This document shows positions 24,956 to 34,143 of a stretch of DNA of 64,000 nucleotides, piece after piece. The position numbers and the translations under genes are program-made. This DNA is from an uncultured Chryseobacterium sp. (lineage in GTDB: Bacteria; Bacteroidota; Bacteroidia; Flavobacteriales; Weeksellaceae): NCBI GenBank assembly GCA_913774355.1, contig CAJYGB010000006.1, positions 62,001 through 126,000 of the forward strand. Reading direction: 5' to 3'. Under the pieces are notes generated by a model. It searched no databases, was not told the origin of the DNA, and worked only from the letters and a program-made list of their open reading frames with translations. Every line of letters begins with the position of its first letter. The first letter of the stretch is position 1.

Positions 24956-27900
24956 TTGACAGAAATAGAGAAGCATATTGGCCTTATTTCTTATATCGAT
25001 ACGGAAATTGAACCTACCAGTCGCAAAATCCTTGATATCGGAGGAATAAAAGAAGACGGAAGTTCGTTTCATAAGACTTCTGTTGCAGAATTTATTCAGT
25101 TTATTGAAACAACTCCATTTATCTGCGGGCATAATATCATCAAGCACGACCTTCAATATCTCCGGACAGCTATCCGTGATGCAGGAATTGATGCTAAAAA
25201 CATTATCGACACCCTGCCCCTTTCCCCTTTACTCTTTCCTACAAAACCTTATCATGCCCTTTTAAAAGACGATAAAATTCAGACAGAAGAGGTTAATAAT
25301 CCTCTTTACGATTCGATTAAAGCAAGGGATTTGTTCCACGATGAAATAGAAGCTTTTTACCGGACCGATGAGAATCTCAGGCAGATCTTCTATCTGTTAT
25401 TGAAAGACAAAAAAGAGTTTGCGGGTTTTTTCCGTTTTATCAATTATACCGGAAAGGAACGTGATACCGAAGAGCAGATCCGGCAGAAATTCAGGAATCA
25501 ATTCTGTGAACATGTCGATTTGGCAAAAATAATAGAGACCTATCCTATCGAATTAGCTTACTGCCTCTCACTGGTTAACTCTTTCGTTCATCATAAAAAA
25601 ATCCACTCCATTACTCCGACCTGGGTGCTGAAGAATTATCCGGAGGTGGAAAGATTAATGCTGATGCTAAGAAACACGCCCTGCATCAAAGGGTGTACCT
25701 ATTGCAACGATGCACTGGACGTGTACAAAGGTCTGAAAAAGTTTTTCGGCTTCGATTCATACCGTATGTACGGTGGTGAGGCCCTACAGGAAAAAGCAGT
25801 GCAGGCTGCCGTAAACAATAAATCCCTGCTTGCCGTCTTCCCGACGGGCGGTGGAAAATCCATTACTTTCCAGGTACCTGCTCTGATGAGCGGAGAGAAT
25901 TCAAAGGGCCTTACGGTTGTGATCTCACCTTTACAGTCTTTGATGAAAGACCAGGTGGATAACCTGGAAAAAAATAATATTACGGATGCCGTCACAATCA
26001 ATGGATTACTCGACCCTATCGAAAGGGCCAGATCATTTGAAAGGGTGGAAGACGGATCCGCTTCCCTTCTGTACATCTCTCCGGAATCACTGCGTTCGAA
26101 AAGCATCGAGCGACTGATGCTGGGAAGAAAGATCATCCGTTTCGTCATCGATGAAGCGCATTGCTTTTCATCATGGGGACAGGATTTCAGAGTTGATTAT
26201 CTTTATATAGGTGATTTTATCAAATCCATCCAGGAAAAGAAAAACCTCGATTACCGCATACCCGTTTCCTGTTTTACCGCTACGGCAAAACAAAAAGTAA
26301 TAGAAGATATCCGGACTTACTTCAGGGAAAAACTGGATCTTGACCTTGAATTATTCACATCAAAAGCATCAAGGACGAATCTCCGGTACAAAGTTTTTGA
26401 GAAAGCTGATGAAGAAGAAAAATACCAGGCCGTCCGCGATCTGATAGAGGAGAAAAACTGCCCGGTTATTATCTACGTTTCCCGGACAAGGAAAGCTTAC
26501 CTGCTTGCAGAAAGATTAACCAGGGACGGTTTTGATGCAAAGCCATATCATGGAAAAATGGACAAGCAGGAAAAATCTGAAAACCAGAATTCCTTTATCA
26601 GCGGTAAAACACAGATTATGGTGGCCACGTCTGCTTTCGGAATGGGCGTAGATAAAAAAGATGTGGGTATGGTGATTCATTACGAAATTTCGGATTCGCT
26701 TGAAAACTATGTCCAGGAAGCGGGAAGAGCCGGGAGAGATGAAAATATCGTTGCCGAATGCTATGTGCTGTTTAACGAAGAAGATCTTGGCAAACACTTT
26801 ATCCTGCAAAATCAGACCAAACTCTCCATTAAGGAAATACAGCAGGTTTGGCAGGCCATTAAAGCCATTACCAAATTCCGGTACACGGTTTCCCATTCTG
26901 CATTGGAAATTGCCAGAAAAGCAGGTTGGGACGATAATATCATGCAGATCGAAACGAGAGTAACAACTGCTATTGCAGCCTTGGAAGATGCCGGATACCT
27001 TAAAAGAGGACAGAATATGCCGAGGGTTTTTGCCAACAGTATTTTAACCAAAAACGCCCAGGAAGCCATCGACAAAATCAATCGATCCGCAAGATTTACG
27101 GAGAAGCAGAAAGAGAAAGGCATCAGGATCATCAAGAAGCTTTTTTCGAGCAAAAGCAGGAAGCAGACAAACGAAGAAACGGCAGAATCGAGGGTCGATT
27201 ATATCAGCGACCATTTGGGTATCGTGAAGGAGGAAGTAATCAATATCATCAATCTTCTACGCGAAGAAAGAATCTTAGCCGATACCAAAGACCTTTCCGC
27301 TTTTATAAAAAAAGGAGAAAATAAAAACCGCTCCCTCAGTATTCTGGAGACTTTCTGTAAAATTGAAAAGTTCCTGCTCTCTTTTGTCGAACAACAGGAA
27401 AAAATTTTCCACATCAAGGAACTTAATGAAAAAGCGGAACAGGCAGGATGTTCAAACAGCAGCACGCAACGGATAAAAACAGTCTTTAACTTTTGGTCGA
27501 TCAAAAACTGGATCAAAAGACGCAGTATGGAATATTCTAAAAACCATTTGGCCCTTGCTGCTTTGTATCCCACGGAACTTTTAAAAGACAAGCTTGAAAA
27601 AAGGCATGAACTGGCCGGTTTTATTGTTGATTTCCTGTATGAAAAAAGCCTTTCGGAAACTTCAGAAGATGACGCAGGCAAACAGGAAGTACTGGTGGAA
27701 TTTTCCGTTCACGAACTTAAATCTGCTTACGAAAACAGCCCGAATCTGTTTAAAAGGGATATAGTCCTGGAAGATGTCGAAGATACCCTGTTTTATTTAT
27801 CAAGAATTGAAGCGATAAAAATCGAGGGCGGCTTTATGGTGATCTATAACAGGCTGACCATCGAACGTACAGAACAGAACAACAATAAAAGGTATACAAA

Positions 27901-29809
27901 GGATGACTATCAGAGGCTGCATCAGTTTTATGAAAATAAAGTCCAGCAAATTCATATTGTCGGAGAATATGCGAAGAAGATGATTACCGATTATCAGCAT
28001 GCATTACAGTTTGTAGAAGATTACTTTCAGTTAAATTATTCATCTTTTCTCAGTAAATATTTTAAAGGCAGCCGGCAGCAGGAGATCTGCCGTAATCTTA
28101 CACCGGCAAAGTTCAGACAGCTTTTCGGAGAACTCTCCCCTACTCAACTCAAAATTATCCATGATAAGGAAGCACAGCATATTGTGGTAGCGGCGGGACC
28201 GGGAAGCGGAAAAACCCGGGTCCTTGTTCATAAATTGGCCGCTCTGCTTTTAATGGAAGATGTGAAACAGGAACAGTTGCTGATGATTACGTTTTCCAGG
28301 GCGGCGGCAACAGAATTTAAAAAGCGGCTGATCCGACTGATCGGGAATGCAGCGCAATATGTGGAGATAAAGACTTTTCATTCGTATTGTTTTGATTTAT
28401 TGGGTAAAGTGGGAAACCTGGAAAAATCAGATCTGATTATTAAAAAGACGATCGAGAAAATAAGAAGTGGTGAAGTGGAAGCCAGCAGGATCACCAAAAC
28501 CGTTTTGGTGATTGATGAAGCCCAGGATATGAATGAGGATGAATACCTGCTTATCAATACACTGATGGAACAGAATGAAGAGATGCGTGTGATTGCAGTA
28601 GGCGATGACGATCAGAATGTTTATGAATTCAGAGGATCCAGCTCAAAATATCTGGAAGCATTTATTTCAAACAACAATGCCGTAAAGCACGAACTGGTTG
28701 AAAATTACAGAAGTAAAAACAACCTAGTAGCCTTAGCAAATGAATTTGTAAAGCAGATCCCTCATCGACTGAAGAATATCCCGATCGTACCCGTGCAAAA
28801 TGATAACGGAAAAATAAAAATCGTTAATTACAAAAATACAAATCTCATTGTCCCTATGATTGAAGACCTGCTTCATACCGGTCTGTCCGGCACGGTCTGC
28901 GTACTGACGAAAACCAACCATGAAGCTTTGCAGATTACCGGCTTGCTTTTAAAAAATAAAATACCGGCAAAACTGATCCAGACCAATGACAATTTTAATT
29001 TATATAACCTTTCGGAAGTCAGATTTTTCCTGGACCGGTTGAATTTATACAGTGATGCTTTTACCATCAGCGATGAAGTCTGGGATTCCGCCAAACAGGA
29101 GGTAAAAAATAAATTTCACAGCAGTAATAAATTAGAGATCTGTATCAACATCATTCAAGAATTTGAAGCGATCAATACAAAGAGAAAATATAAATCCGAT
29201 CTGGATGCATTTATCAGGGAATCAAAGCTGGAAGATTTTTTTAATACCAACGGTGAAACGGTTTTTGTTTCCACCATTCATAAAAGCAAGGGAAGGGAAT
29301 TCGACAACGTTTTCATGCTGCTTGAGAATTTCAGCCTCTCAACAGATGAGGCCAAGAGGCAATTATATGTAGCCATGACCAGAGCAAAAAACAACTTAAC
29401 CATCCATACGGATGCTCCATTTCTGGATCATTTTTTTATTGAAAACCTGATCAGGATCCATAATAAAGAAACATATTCCCAGCCGGACGAGTTAGCCATG
29501 CACCTTACGTATCAGGATGTCTATCTGGACTTTTTTCTTAACAGCCAACACCTGATTCCGGGGCTTATCTGCGGTGATTTGCTAATTTTTCATGGAAATA
29601 TTTGTATGAATTCCCGCCACCAGCCTGTTCTGCAATTCTCTCAGCGTTTTATCGAAAAAATAGAAACCCTGAAACAACAGTCATACGAATTAAAAACGGT
29701 AAAAGTAAACTTTATCGTTTACTGGATGAAAGAAAATACGAACCAGGAAATAAAAATTATCTTGCCGGAAGTCTGTTTCAAAAAAACTGATGCTTCTACA
29801 GCCGGTTAG
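24956..29809 (+). CDS. exonuclease-RecQ-UvrD fusion helicase
   Basis: The 1617-residue protein joins three machines. Residues 1-130 look like a DEDD-type 3'-5' exonuclease: Asp15/Glu17 in YIDTEI, Asp65 in GHNIIKHDLQYL, and a final NNPLYD motif where canonical enzymes have His-x4-Asp. A CIKGCTYC cysteine cluster lies near 245. Residues about 260-620 are a RecQ-like SF2 helicase (FPTGGGKS near 295, DEAHCFSSWGQDFR near 398, YVQEAGRAGRDE). Residues about 1060-1510 are a UvrD/Rep-like SF1 helicase (GPGSGKT near 1080, DEAQD near 1185, GDDDQNVYEFRG, STIHKSKGREFD, YVAMTRAKN). The only available start is TTG 24956, because a stop lies 9 bp upstream and the first internal Met is past residue 230. It stands alone on the plus strand. 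A role in DNA repair or defence is inference. Confidence 0.9.
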   Translation: MTEIEKHIGLISYIDTEIEPTSRKILDIGGIKEDGSSFHKTSVAEFIQFIETTPFICGHNIIKHDLQYLRTAIRDAGIDAKNIIDTLPLSPLLFPTKPYHALLKDDKIQTEEVNNPLYDSIKARDLFHDEIEAFYRTDENLRQIFYLLLKDKKEFAGFFRFINYTGKERDTEEQIRQKFRNQFCEHVDLAKIIETYPIELAYCLSLVNSFVHHKKIHSITPTWVLKNYPEVERLMLMLRNTPCIKGCTYCNDALDVYKGLKKFFGFDSYRMYGGEALQEKAVQAAVNNKSLLAVFPTGGGKSITFQVPALMSGENSKGLTVVISPLQSLMKDQVDNLEKNNITDAVTINGLLDPIERARSFERVEDGSASLLYISPESLRSKSIERLMLGRKIIRFVIDEAHCFSSWGQDFRVDYLYIGDFIKSIQEKKNLDYRIPVSCFTATAKQKVIEDIRTYFREKLDLDLELFTSKASRTNLRYKVFEKADEEEKYQAVRDLIEEKNCPVIIYVSRTRKAYLLAERLTRDGFDAKPYHGKMDKQEKSENQNSFISGKTQIMVATSAFGMGVDKKDVGMVIHYEISDSLENYVQEAGRAGRDENIVAECYVLFNEEDLGKHFILQNQTKLSIKEIQQVWQAIKAITKFRYTVSHSALEIARKAGWDDNIMQIETRVTTAIAALEDAGYLKRGQNMPRVFANSILTKNAQEAIDKINRSARFTEKQKEKGIRIIKKLFSSKSRKQTNEETAESRVDYISDHLGIVKEEVINIINLLREERILADTKDLSAFIKKGENKNRSLSILETFCKIEKFLLSFVEQQEKIFHIKELNEKAEQAGCSNSSTQRIKTVFNFWSIKNWIKRRSMEYSKNHLALAALYPTELLKDKLEKRHELAGFIVDFLYEKSLSETSEDDAGKQEVLVEFSVHELKSAYENSPNLFKRDIVLEDVEDTLFYLSRIEAIKIEGGFMVIYNRLTIERTEQNNNKRYTKDDYQRLHQFYENKVQQIHIVGEYAKKMITDYQHALQFVEDYFQLNYSSFLSKYFKGSRQQEICRNLTPAKFRQLFGELSPTQLKIIHDKEAQHIVVAAGPGSGKTRVLVHKLAALLLMEDVKQEQLLMITFSRAAATEFKKRLIRLIGNAAQYVEIKTFHSYCFDLLGKVGNLEKSDLIIKKTIEKIRSGEVEASRITKTVLVIDEAQDMNEDEYLLINTLMEQNEEMRVIAVGDDDQNVYEFRGSSSKYLEAFISNNNAVKHELVENYRSKNNLVALANEFVKQIPHRLKNIPIVPVQNDNGKIKIVNYKNTNLIVPMIEDLLHTGLSGTVCVLTKTNHEALQITGLLLKNKIPAKLIQTNDNFNLYNLSEVRFFLDRLNLYSDAFTISDEVWDSAKQEVKNKFHSSNKLEICINIIQEFEAINTKRKYKSDLDAFIRESKLEDFFNTNGETVFVSTIHKSKGREFDNVFMLLENFSLSTDEAKRQLYVAMTRAKNNLTIHTDAPFLDHFFIENLIRIHNKETYSQPDELAMHLTYQDVYLDFFLNSQHLIPGLICGDLLIFHGNICMNSRHQPVLQFSQRFIEKIETLKQQSYELKTVKVNFIVYWMKENTNQEIKIILPEVCFKKTDASTAG

Positions 29810-29954
29810 CTGGTAAGAATTCAATATTTCATGCTATGCAAAAACAATATCAATTGATCCGTTTCCTCCTGTCCTCATTTTGTACAAAACACCACATCGC
29901 CATTTTGGCTACGACAATTACCATTTAGGCTTCTCCCATGCCTGGCCGGTAAGA

Positions 29955-29962
29955 TACCTTTG
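29955..29962 (+). promoter_or_regulatory. TAnnTTTG -7 promoter box of SDR gene
   Basis: TACCTTTG matches the TAnnTTTG consensus exactly and ends 21 bp before the ATG of the SDR gene, a normal leader length. The -33 element is weak. Confidence 0.5.
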
Positions 29963-29983
29963 CGGTATTAAATCTTAAAAATT

Positions 29984-30796
29984 ATGAATCAGACCATTTT
30001 CATTACCGGAGCTTCTTCCGGAATCGGAAAAGCAACCGCCAGGTTATTCGCATCAAAAGGCTGGAACGTCATCGCTACGATGCGTACACCGGAAAAAGAA
30101 ACGGAACTCAACACGATCGGCAAGATTACCCTGCTGAAACTGGATGTAACCGTACCGCAGGAGATACAGGAAACGGTACAGAATATTCTGCAGGAACATG
30201 AAGTGGACGTGGTTTTCAATAATGCGGGCTATGCGCTGATGGGTGCTTTGGAAGCCGTGTCCGACGAAGAGATCCGTGCCCAGATGGAAACCAATTTCTT
30301 TGGCGTCGTTCGGGTAACCAAAGCCTTTATCCCGTATTTCAGGGAAAGAGGCCACGGATTGTTTATTACGACCGGTTCGTCTGCAGGCCTGGCAGGATTC
30401 CCAATGGGATCGATGTATGATGCCAGCAAATGGGCCATCGAGGGATGGAGTGAAAGCCTGTCCTACGAACTCTCCGAATTCAATATCGGGATCAAAACCA
30501 TTGAACCCGGTATGGTATCTACGGAAATCATGAACAAATCCCCGGTGGTTTCCCATCCTGCCTACGATTCCCTGCTGAATAAATTTGTAGCGGCGGTCAT
30601 GCAGCAGGAAAACATGACAACCCCCGAACAGATTGCCGAGGTGGTTTACGGAGCGGCTACCGATGGCTCAAAGAAACTGAGGTACGTCTGCGGTGAAGAT
30701 GCCATCGCGATGTACACACACCGCCTTGAAGTTGGCGACGAGGCCTTCCGCGAGGGAATTTTCGAAATGCTGAATGGCGGCAGATCTCTTATTTAA
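29984..30796 (+). CDS. short-chain dehydrogenase/reductase
   Basis: The 270-residue protein has the classical SDR marks: TGASSGIGKATAR near residue 8, DVVFNNAGYALMG, and Tyr-x3-Lys in SMYDASKWAIEG after the catalytic TTGSSAG. It is an NAD(P)-dependent oxidoreductase with unknown substrate. Its sequence differs from the SDR fragment at 24397, so the two are not direct copies. A strong terminator follows, and the divergently unrelated AraC gene begins 356 bp downstream on the same strand. AraC regulators often control a neighbouring SDR, so it may be the target of that gene, but this is context only. Confidence 0.88.
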   Translation: MNQTIFITGASSGIGKATARLFASKGWNVIATMRTPEKETELNTIGKITLLKLDVTVPQEIQETVQNILQEHEVDVVFNNAGYALMGALEAVSDEEIRAQMETNFFGVVRVTKAFIPYFRERGHGLFITTGSSAGLAGFPMGSMYDASKWAIEGWSESLSYELSEFNIGIKTIEPGMVSTEIMNKSPVVSHPAYDSLLNKFVAAVMQQENMTTPEQIAEVVYGAATDGSKKLRYVCGEDAIAMYTHRLEVGDEAFREGIFEMLNGGRSLI

Positions 30797-31098
30797 AATC
30801 TTAAATATAGCAGCATAAGGAAATTATGGATTATTTTAGCGACCTAAGGAAACAAGAGAAAAAGTGGAAATTTTAAAGGTTTTTGCTTAATGTGAATTCG
30901 ACGGTAACTATTTATTTTTAAGCGATTTAATGGAATTAAAAGAAAAGTGAACACCTGAAAGACTTTACATTAGTGAAAAATCAGTTGATATTCAAAATTC
31001 CCGGCAATCGTAACCTAAGATGCTCCAGGCACCAGCTTCCCTCTCCCATTCTGTCAGTCCGGTTGGTACCGGGAGTTCACATTATTTAAGCCCTCCAA

Positions 31099-31136
31099 AA
31101 AAATCCGGCGGCCACGATTCCGGCCGTTGGATTTTT
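31099..31136 (+). terminator. terminator after SDR gene
   Basis: AAATCC..CGGCC pairs with GGCCG..GGATTT around a short loop and ends in TTTTT. It stops 16 bp before the AraC start codon, so the AraC promoter must be at or beyond it. Confidence 0.6.
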
Positions 31137-31139
31137 ATG

Positions 31140-31147
31140 TACATTTG
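31140..31147 (+). promoter_or_regulatory. TAnnTTTG box adjoining AraC start
   Basis: TACATTTG matches the consensus and ends 5 bp before the ATG at 31153. Transcription starting a few bases downstream would give a leaderless or near-leaderless mRNA. The terminator just upstream supports a new promoter here. Confidence 0.4.
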
Positions 31148-31152
31148 AAATT

Positions 31153-32073
31153 ATGAAATCCAGAGAAATTCATCATCCCAGGCATTTCCGGACGCTTTCC
31201 GAAATGCAGCACGCCCTGAACCTGCCCAAGCCGGCACATCCTTTAATCAGCTTGCTGGATTATCGGGAAGCCGCCATTACACATGAGATGCTGTCGTTTG
31301 ATTTTGTGATGGATTTTTATCACATTACCTACAATGATTCTTCGGGATGCCGGATGAAATACGGCCAGACCACCTACGATTTTAATGAGGCCGGCATTTG
31401 CTTTACCTTACCCGGACAGTCTCTGGCCGGCATCTCATCTTTAGGAGACCCCGCCGGTTTTACCCTGCTGATTCATCCTGACTTTTTCCGGGGCTATCCG
31501 TTGGAGCGTAAAATCAAAACGTACGGCTTCTTCACCTACTCGATTAATGAAGCGCTTTACCTTTCGGACAAAGAGAAAAATATCATCACCAATATTGCCG
31601 GTACGATCAACGACGAACTGAAAACATCGATCGATGACCTGAGCCAGGATGTGCTGATCTCCCAGGTAGAGCTTCTGCTGACCTACAGCCAACGGTTCTA
31701 CAAAAGGCAGTTCATTACCCGTAAAATCATCAACAACGATTTGCTGAGCAAAATGGAAACGGTGCTCGATGCGTATTTCAATTCGGAAAAAGCCGTCATC
31801 GAAGGACTCCCTACCGTAAAATACCTGTCGGATCAGTTGAAAGTTTCACTACGTTATCTCGGGGATATGCTCCGTTCGGTTACCGGATTCAATACCCAGC
31901 AGCACATCCACATGAAACTTATCGAAAAAGCAAAGGAAAAACTGATCGGAACCGGTTTAACGGTAGCAGAGATCGCCTATGAGCTGGGCTTTGAACACCC
32001 GCAGTCGTTCAGTAAGATGTTCAGGCTCCGGACGGGCCTTTCGCCGCTGGAATTCCGGGGTTCTTATAATTGA
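31153..32073 (+). CDS. AraC-family transcriptional regulator
   Basis: The 306-residue protein has a cupin-like N-terminal half and a C-terminal double helix-turn-helix (about 205-306) with KYLSDQLKVSLRYLGDMLRS and the AraC signature IAYELGFEHPQSFSKMFRLRTGLSP. Its effector is unknown. The last about 186 bp (31888-32073) align without gaps to the AraC remnant at 24549-24734, so the locus has a broken relative 7.3 kb upstream. The gene sits downstream of an SDR and convergent with the LytTR regulator. Confidence 0.92.
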   Translation: MKSREIHHPRHFRTLSEMQHALNLPKPAHPLISLLDYREAAITHEMLSFDFVMDFYHITYNDSSGCRMKYGQTTYDFNEAGICFTLPGQSLAGISSLGDPAGFTLLIHPDFFRGYPLERKIKTYGFFTYSINEALYLSDKEKNIITNIAGTINDELKTSIDDLSQDVLISQVELLLTYSQRFYKRQFITRKIINNDLLSKMETVLDAYFNSEKAVIEGLPTVKYLSDQLKVSLRYLGDMLRSVTGFNTQQHIHMKLIEKAKEKLIGTGLTVAEIAYELGFEHPQSFSKMFRLRTGLSPLEFRGSYN

Positions 32074-32208
32074 TGTGAACGGTGAATTCTGCTCCGCAAG
32101 TGAATTTAAATAATAAAAATTAACCATTGACCCCGAGGGAATTGACCATTGACACAAAAACTTCCCGCATCCGTCTTCCCTCTTCCAGCCCATAAACCGC
32201 CTGTTACT

Positions 32209-32907
32209 TTAAAGCAACCTTTTCGCCGAAAACAGCCGGGCGAAACCATCAAATGCTTCACGGAAACTCCGGCCGACAGGAACGGAAACTTTACCGATCA
32301 AAACTTCATGATGGCTGATGGCCGTTACCCGGTTCTGATTGATGACGAACGACCGGTGGATTCTTAAAAAACCCTTATTTTGAAGACGGGCAGCCATTTC
32401 GGAAACCGGCATTTTAGTAACGGTAACCGCCTCATCCTGAAGTACCGCCTTAATATCATTGCCGATGCTTTCAAAATAAAGAATGTCCTTCAGCAGAAGC
32501 TTGCGGCTGAATCCCTCGGATTTAAAAATAACAAAATCCTCGTCGTTTTCGTTTTCTGCCCTTCTCAGTATCCGGTCCACCGATTTGAAAAAGCGTTCGA
32601 AGGTGACCGGTTTCAGGAGATAGTCTACCGCTTCAAGCTCAAACCCATCGATGGCAAATTCGCGGTAAGCGGTCGTAAAAATAACCGACGGTCTTTTACT
32701 CAGCGATTTTAAAAATTCAATCCCGTTCAGGTCCGGCATCTGAATATCAAGAAACAGAAGATCTATTTCCTGCGTCTGTAAGATCCGGTAAGCTTCCAGC
32801 GCGTTTTTGGCCGTGGCTACCAGATTCAGTTCCGCTATTTTTGAAACATGGTTTTCCAGCAGCCTTACCGCCAGAGGCTCATCATCTATTATAATACAGT
32901 TGATCAT
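32209..32907 (-). CDS. LytTR-family response regulator
   Basis: The 232-residue protein has a receiver domain (about 1-120) with the acidic pocket DDEP, phospho-acceptor Asp54 in LFLDIQMPDLNG and the conserved Lys in YLLKPVTFERF. A LytTR DNA-binding domain (about 130-230) follows, with ILYFESIGNDIKAV and FLRIHRSFVINQNRV. Its start overlaps the kinase gene stop by 4 bp, so the two are translationally coupled and form a sensor-regulator pair. The target genes are not evident. Confidence 0.95.
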   Translation of the reverse strand: MINCIIIDDEPLAVRLLENHVSKIAELNLVATAKNALEAYRILQTQEIDLLFLDIQMPDLNGIEFLKSLSKRPSVIFTTAYREFAIDGFELEAVDYLLKPVTFERFFKSVDRILRRAENENDEDFVIFKSEGFSRKLLLKDILYFESIGNDIKAVLQDEAVTVTKMPVSEMAARLQNKGFLRIHRSFVINQNRVTAISHHEVLIGKVSVPVGRSFREAFDGFARLFSAKRLL

Positions 32908-34037
32908 GTTAAGGGAGTCATTAATTCGATATTAAACCGGTTATCCGTTTGTTTTATCTCTAATGAATATTGGTTCGGATAATACAGATCGAGCTGTCTT
33001 CTGATGTTTTCCAGTCCGATTCCGGTGTCGGTGTCCTGATGTTTTTCTAAAAGCGGATTGTCTACGGTAAAAACAGCGTACTTTTCATCGGTTTTGACAG
33101 AAATCCTGATGGTCACCTTGCCACTTGTTTTTTCAGCGCCGTGCTTAAAGGCATTTTCAACGAAAGACAGGTACAGCAAAGGTGGAATGAGGCCGGGAAA
33201 TCCTGTTTTTTCCTGCATTTCGATGGTCAGGCGTTCGTCGTAACGCAGTAGCTCAAGAGCAATGTAATCTCTTATTATTTTTAATTCTTCGGCAATGGGA
33301 ACCCTCTCTTTTTGTCCGTGGTATAAAAGATAATCCAAAATGTCCGAGAGGTGGCTGATCGAGTGTGAAACCGCATCTGAACCGGTAACGGACAAAGAAT
33401 AGATATTATTCAGAGTATTGAACAGAAAATGGGGATTAAGCTGTGCTTTCAGGGCTTTCAGTTCCAGTTCGGATTTCTCTTTCTGAAGCTGGAGAGCATG
33501 CTGTTTTTGATCCCTGTACCGGAGCATAAACCTCATCGAAATGAAAATAAAAGATCCGGAAATAACGGGCAGGATATAAGAAAACAAAAGGTATTTTATA
33601 TCGGTGAAAATATCGTAAATACGGTCCTGAGGATAGTCGGCGAACAAAGGTTCGGCAGCATACACAATAAAAAGACGGTTCAGGACGCCCAAAATATAGA
33701 TGCTGCCAATAAAATAAACGGTAAAAAGAAAATACCGCTTAGCCTCAAAAAACTGACGGATCAGAACGGAATAAATCCAGTTGGCCCCGATGATCTGAAA
33801 AATCCAGTGGCATACGTCATAGTAAAATAATTCACGGAAATCCGGCTGTTCATGCTCGCCGTAATTCCGGAATATCCCGAACACGAATAAGGCGATCCAG
33901 AATACCGCCTGCCGGATGATTTCGTTTTTTAGTTTCTCGCCTGATGTTTTTTTCACAATGCGTAAAGATATTACTAAAAAGCTTTGCATGCGCTGACCGG
34001 CTTTAAAAGGATATATTTTGGTGATGAATAACAGCAA
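32904..34037 (-). CDS. LytS-like sensor histidine kinase
   Basis: The 377-residue protein has about four membrane segments (about 43-170) followed by a His_kinase domain with ALKAQLNPHFLFNTLNNIYSLS, putting the phosphorylated His at 203, and a GHKL ATPase end with FVENAFKHG and GIGLENIRRQL. This is the YehU/LytS type that pairs with LytTR regulators, as here. The start is uncertain: ATG 33989 (MQSFL) or a GTG near 33956 would drop a poorly conserved N-terminal stretch. The gene diverges from the acyltransferase at 34144. Confidence 0.9.
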   Translation of the reverse strand: MLLFITKIYPFKAGQRMQSFLVISLRIVKKTSGEKLKNEIIRQAVFWIALFVFGIFRNYGEHEQPDFRELFYYDVCHWIFQIIGANWIYSVLIRQFFEAKRYFLFTVYFIGSIYILGVLNRLFIVYAAEPLFADYPQDRIYDIFTDIKYLLFSYILPVISGSFIFISMRFMLRYRDQKQHALQLQKEKSELELKALKAQLNPHFLFNTLNNIYSLSVTGSDAVSHSISHLSDILDYLLYHGQKERVPIAEELKIIRDYIALELLRYDERLTIEMQEKTGFPGLIPPLLYLSFVENAFKHGAEKTSGKVTIRISVKTDEKYAVFTVDNPLLEKHQDTDTGIGLENIRRQLDLYYPNQYSLEIKQTDNRFNIELMTPLT

Positions 34038-34143
34038 CAGGCATTTGAAAAGCAGAATTTGTTGTATACAGAAAAAATCGGTAGTTCTGCATGCTTTGTT
34101 TCAACTCTTTTGTAAATAAGAAGACTTTTGTCACAAAAAAAGA

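Noticed and set aside
30803..30876. Short peptide frame after the SDR gene
   Set aside because: Sixteen codons with no leader, conservation evidence or structural context.
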